Virus record (IMG/VR): IMGVR_UViG_3300029266_002008
Coordinates: 1-21,464 of that record
Direction: 5' to 3' (one strand)
Length of the DNA: 21,464 nt
From: a virus
This document shows positions 21,363-21,464 of the stretch, in pieces. Both the position numbers and the translations under genes were made by a program. The stretch's first letter is position 1. Each line of letters starts with the position of its first letter. The notes beneath the pieces are model-generated. The model was not told the origin of the DNA. It did no database searches and saw nothing but the letters and a program-made list of their open reading frames with translations.

Positions 21363-21380
21363 GGGGGCGCTATGGCCCCC
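21363..21380 (-). promoter_or_regulatory. GC hairpin between two minus-strand genes
   Basis: GGGGGC and GCCCCC flank a 6-base loop. On the minus strand it follows the stop of the edge gene by 5 bp. Without a T run it is a weak terminator candidate or a processing signal. Confidence 0.4.
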
Positions 21381-21385
21381 AGTGG

Positions 21386-21464
21386 TTAAAGCTGCCACTC
21401 TGCCGGGGCGTCTACCACATCTTTATATCGTGGCTTTTTCTCTTCACGGGCCAGAGTGTCCATC
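21386..21464 (-). CDS. Small protein or 3' end of a larger gene, right window edge
   Basis: A minus-strand frame ends in TAA at 21386-21388 and reads MDTLAREEKKPRYKDVVDAP then five more residues to the stop. The ATG at 21463 may be an internal Met, since the frame reaches the window edge. The end is cut off, so neither length nor function can be judged. Confidence 0.4.
   Translation of the reverse strand, partial: MDTLAREEKKPRYKDVVDAPAEWQL

Overview
The window looks like about 21 kb of a temperate tailed-phage genome (a free phage or prophage interior) from an alphaproteobacterium, possibly a marine one. Evidence: terminase small and large subunits, a tyrosine integrase, CI-like and Cro-like regulators, a primase-helicase with an SSB-like protein, and a holin/M15-endolysin lysis cassette. 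The host guess rests only on family resemblance (DUF6378-like protein, 3TM holin, M15 lysin ending in a GPH motif, proteins with an IGHNGG motif) and on roughly balanced base composition; no host gene, tRNA or clear att junction is visible. Portal, capsid and tail genes are absent and must lie outside the window. The end of a structural or ejection module enters from the left, which suggests a short-tailed phage, but this is inference.

Layout. (1) 1-2535, +: two large proteins that look like virion-internal or DNA-ejection proteins, the first cut by the window edge. (2) 2536-4807, +: a small hydrophobic ORF, a TTG-start CI/S24-like repressor that has lost its self-cleavage residues, and a tyrosine integrase; the gaps hold inverted repeats and GTTTCAAAA repeats. 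(3) 6791-4804, -: a tightly overlapping early operon of a Cro-like regulator, small proteins, a PD-(D/E)XK nuclease, a DUF6378-like protein and a winged-helix protein. (4) 6928-9077, +: the divergent operon with a 29-aa membrane peptide, a small protein, a RecB-like nuclease, a conserved phage protein and an SSB-like protein, closed by a strong terminator. (5) 9101-12220, +: primase-helicase, a small acidic protein, an iteron-like block (candidate origin) and a 168-aa protein. (6) 12570-14630, +: terminase. (7) 14641-19010, +: a tiny Lys-rich peptide, an EF-hand protein and two large proteins resembling pieces of phage 'polyvalent' proteins, in the place where a portal gene is often found. (8) 19020-20106, +: two-TM protein, 3TM holin, M15 endolysin. 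(9) 21464-20103, -: small accessory genes, two of them preceded by a repeated stem-loop leader.

How it may work: the CI-like and Cro-like proteins would set the lysogeny choice. Divergent early operons from the 6792-6927 control region deliver recombination nucleases, SSB and the primase-helicase, which may act at the CCGCA-repeat block. Late genes package DNA, supply large possibly co-injected proteins and lyse the cell. The items most worth a second look are the polyvalent-like pair, the CCGCA cluster, the non-cleavable repressor, and the 18-bp repeat shared by the integrase gene and its downstream flank.
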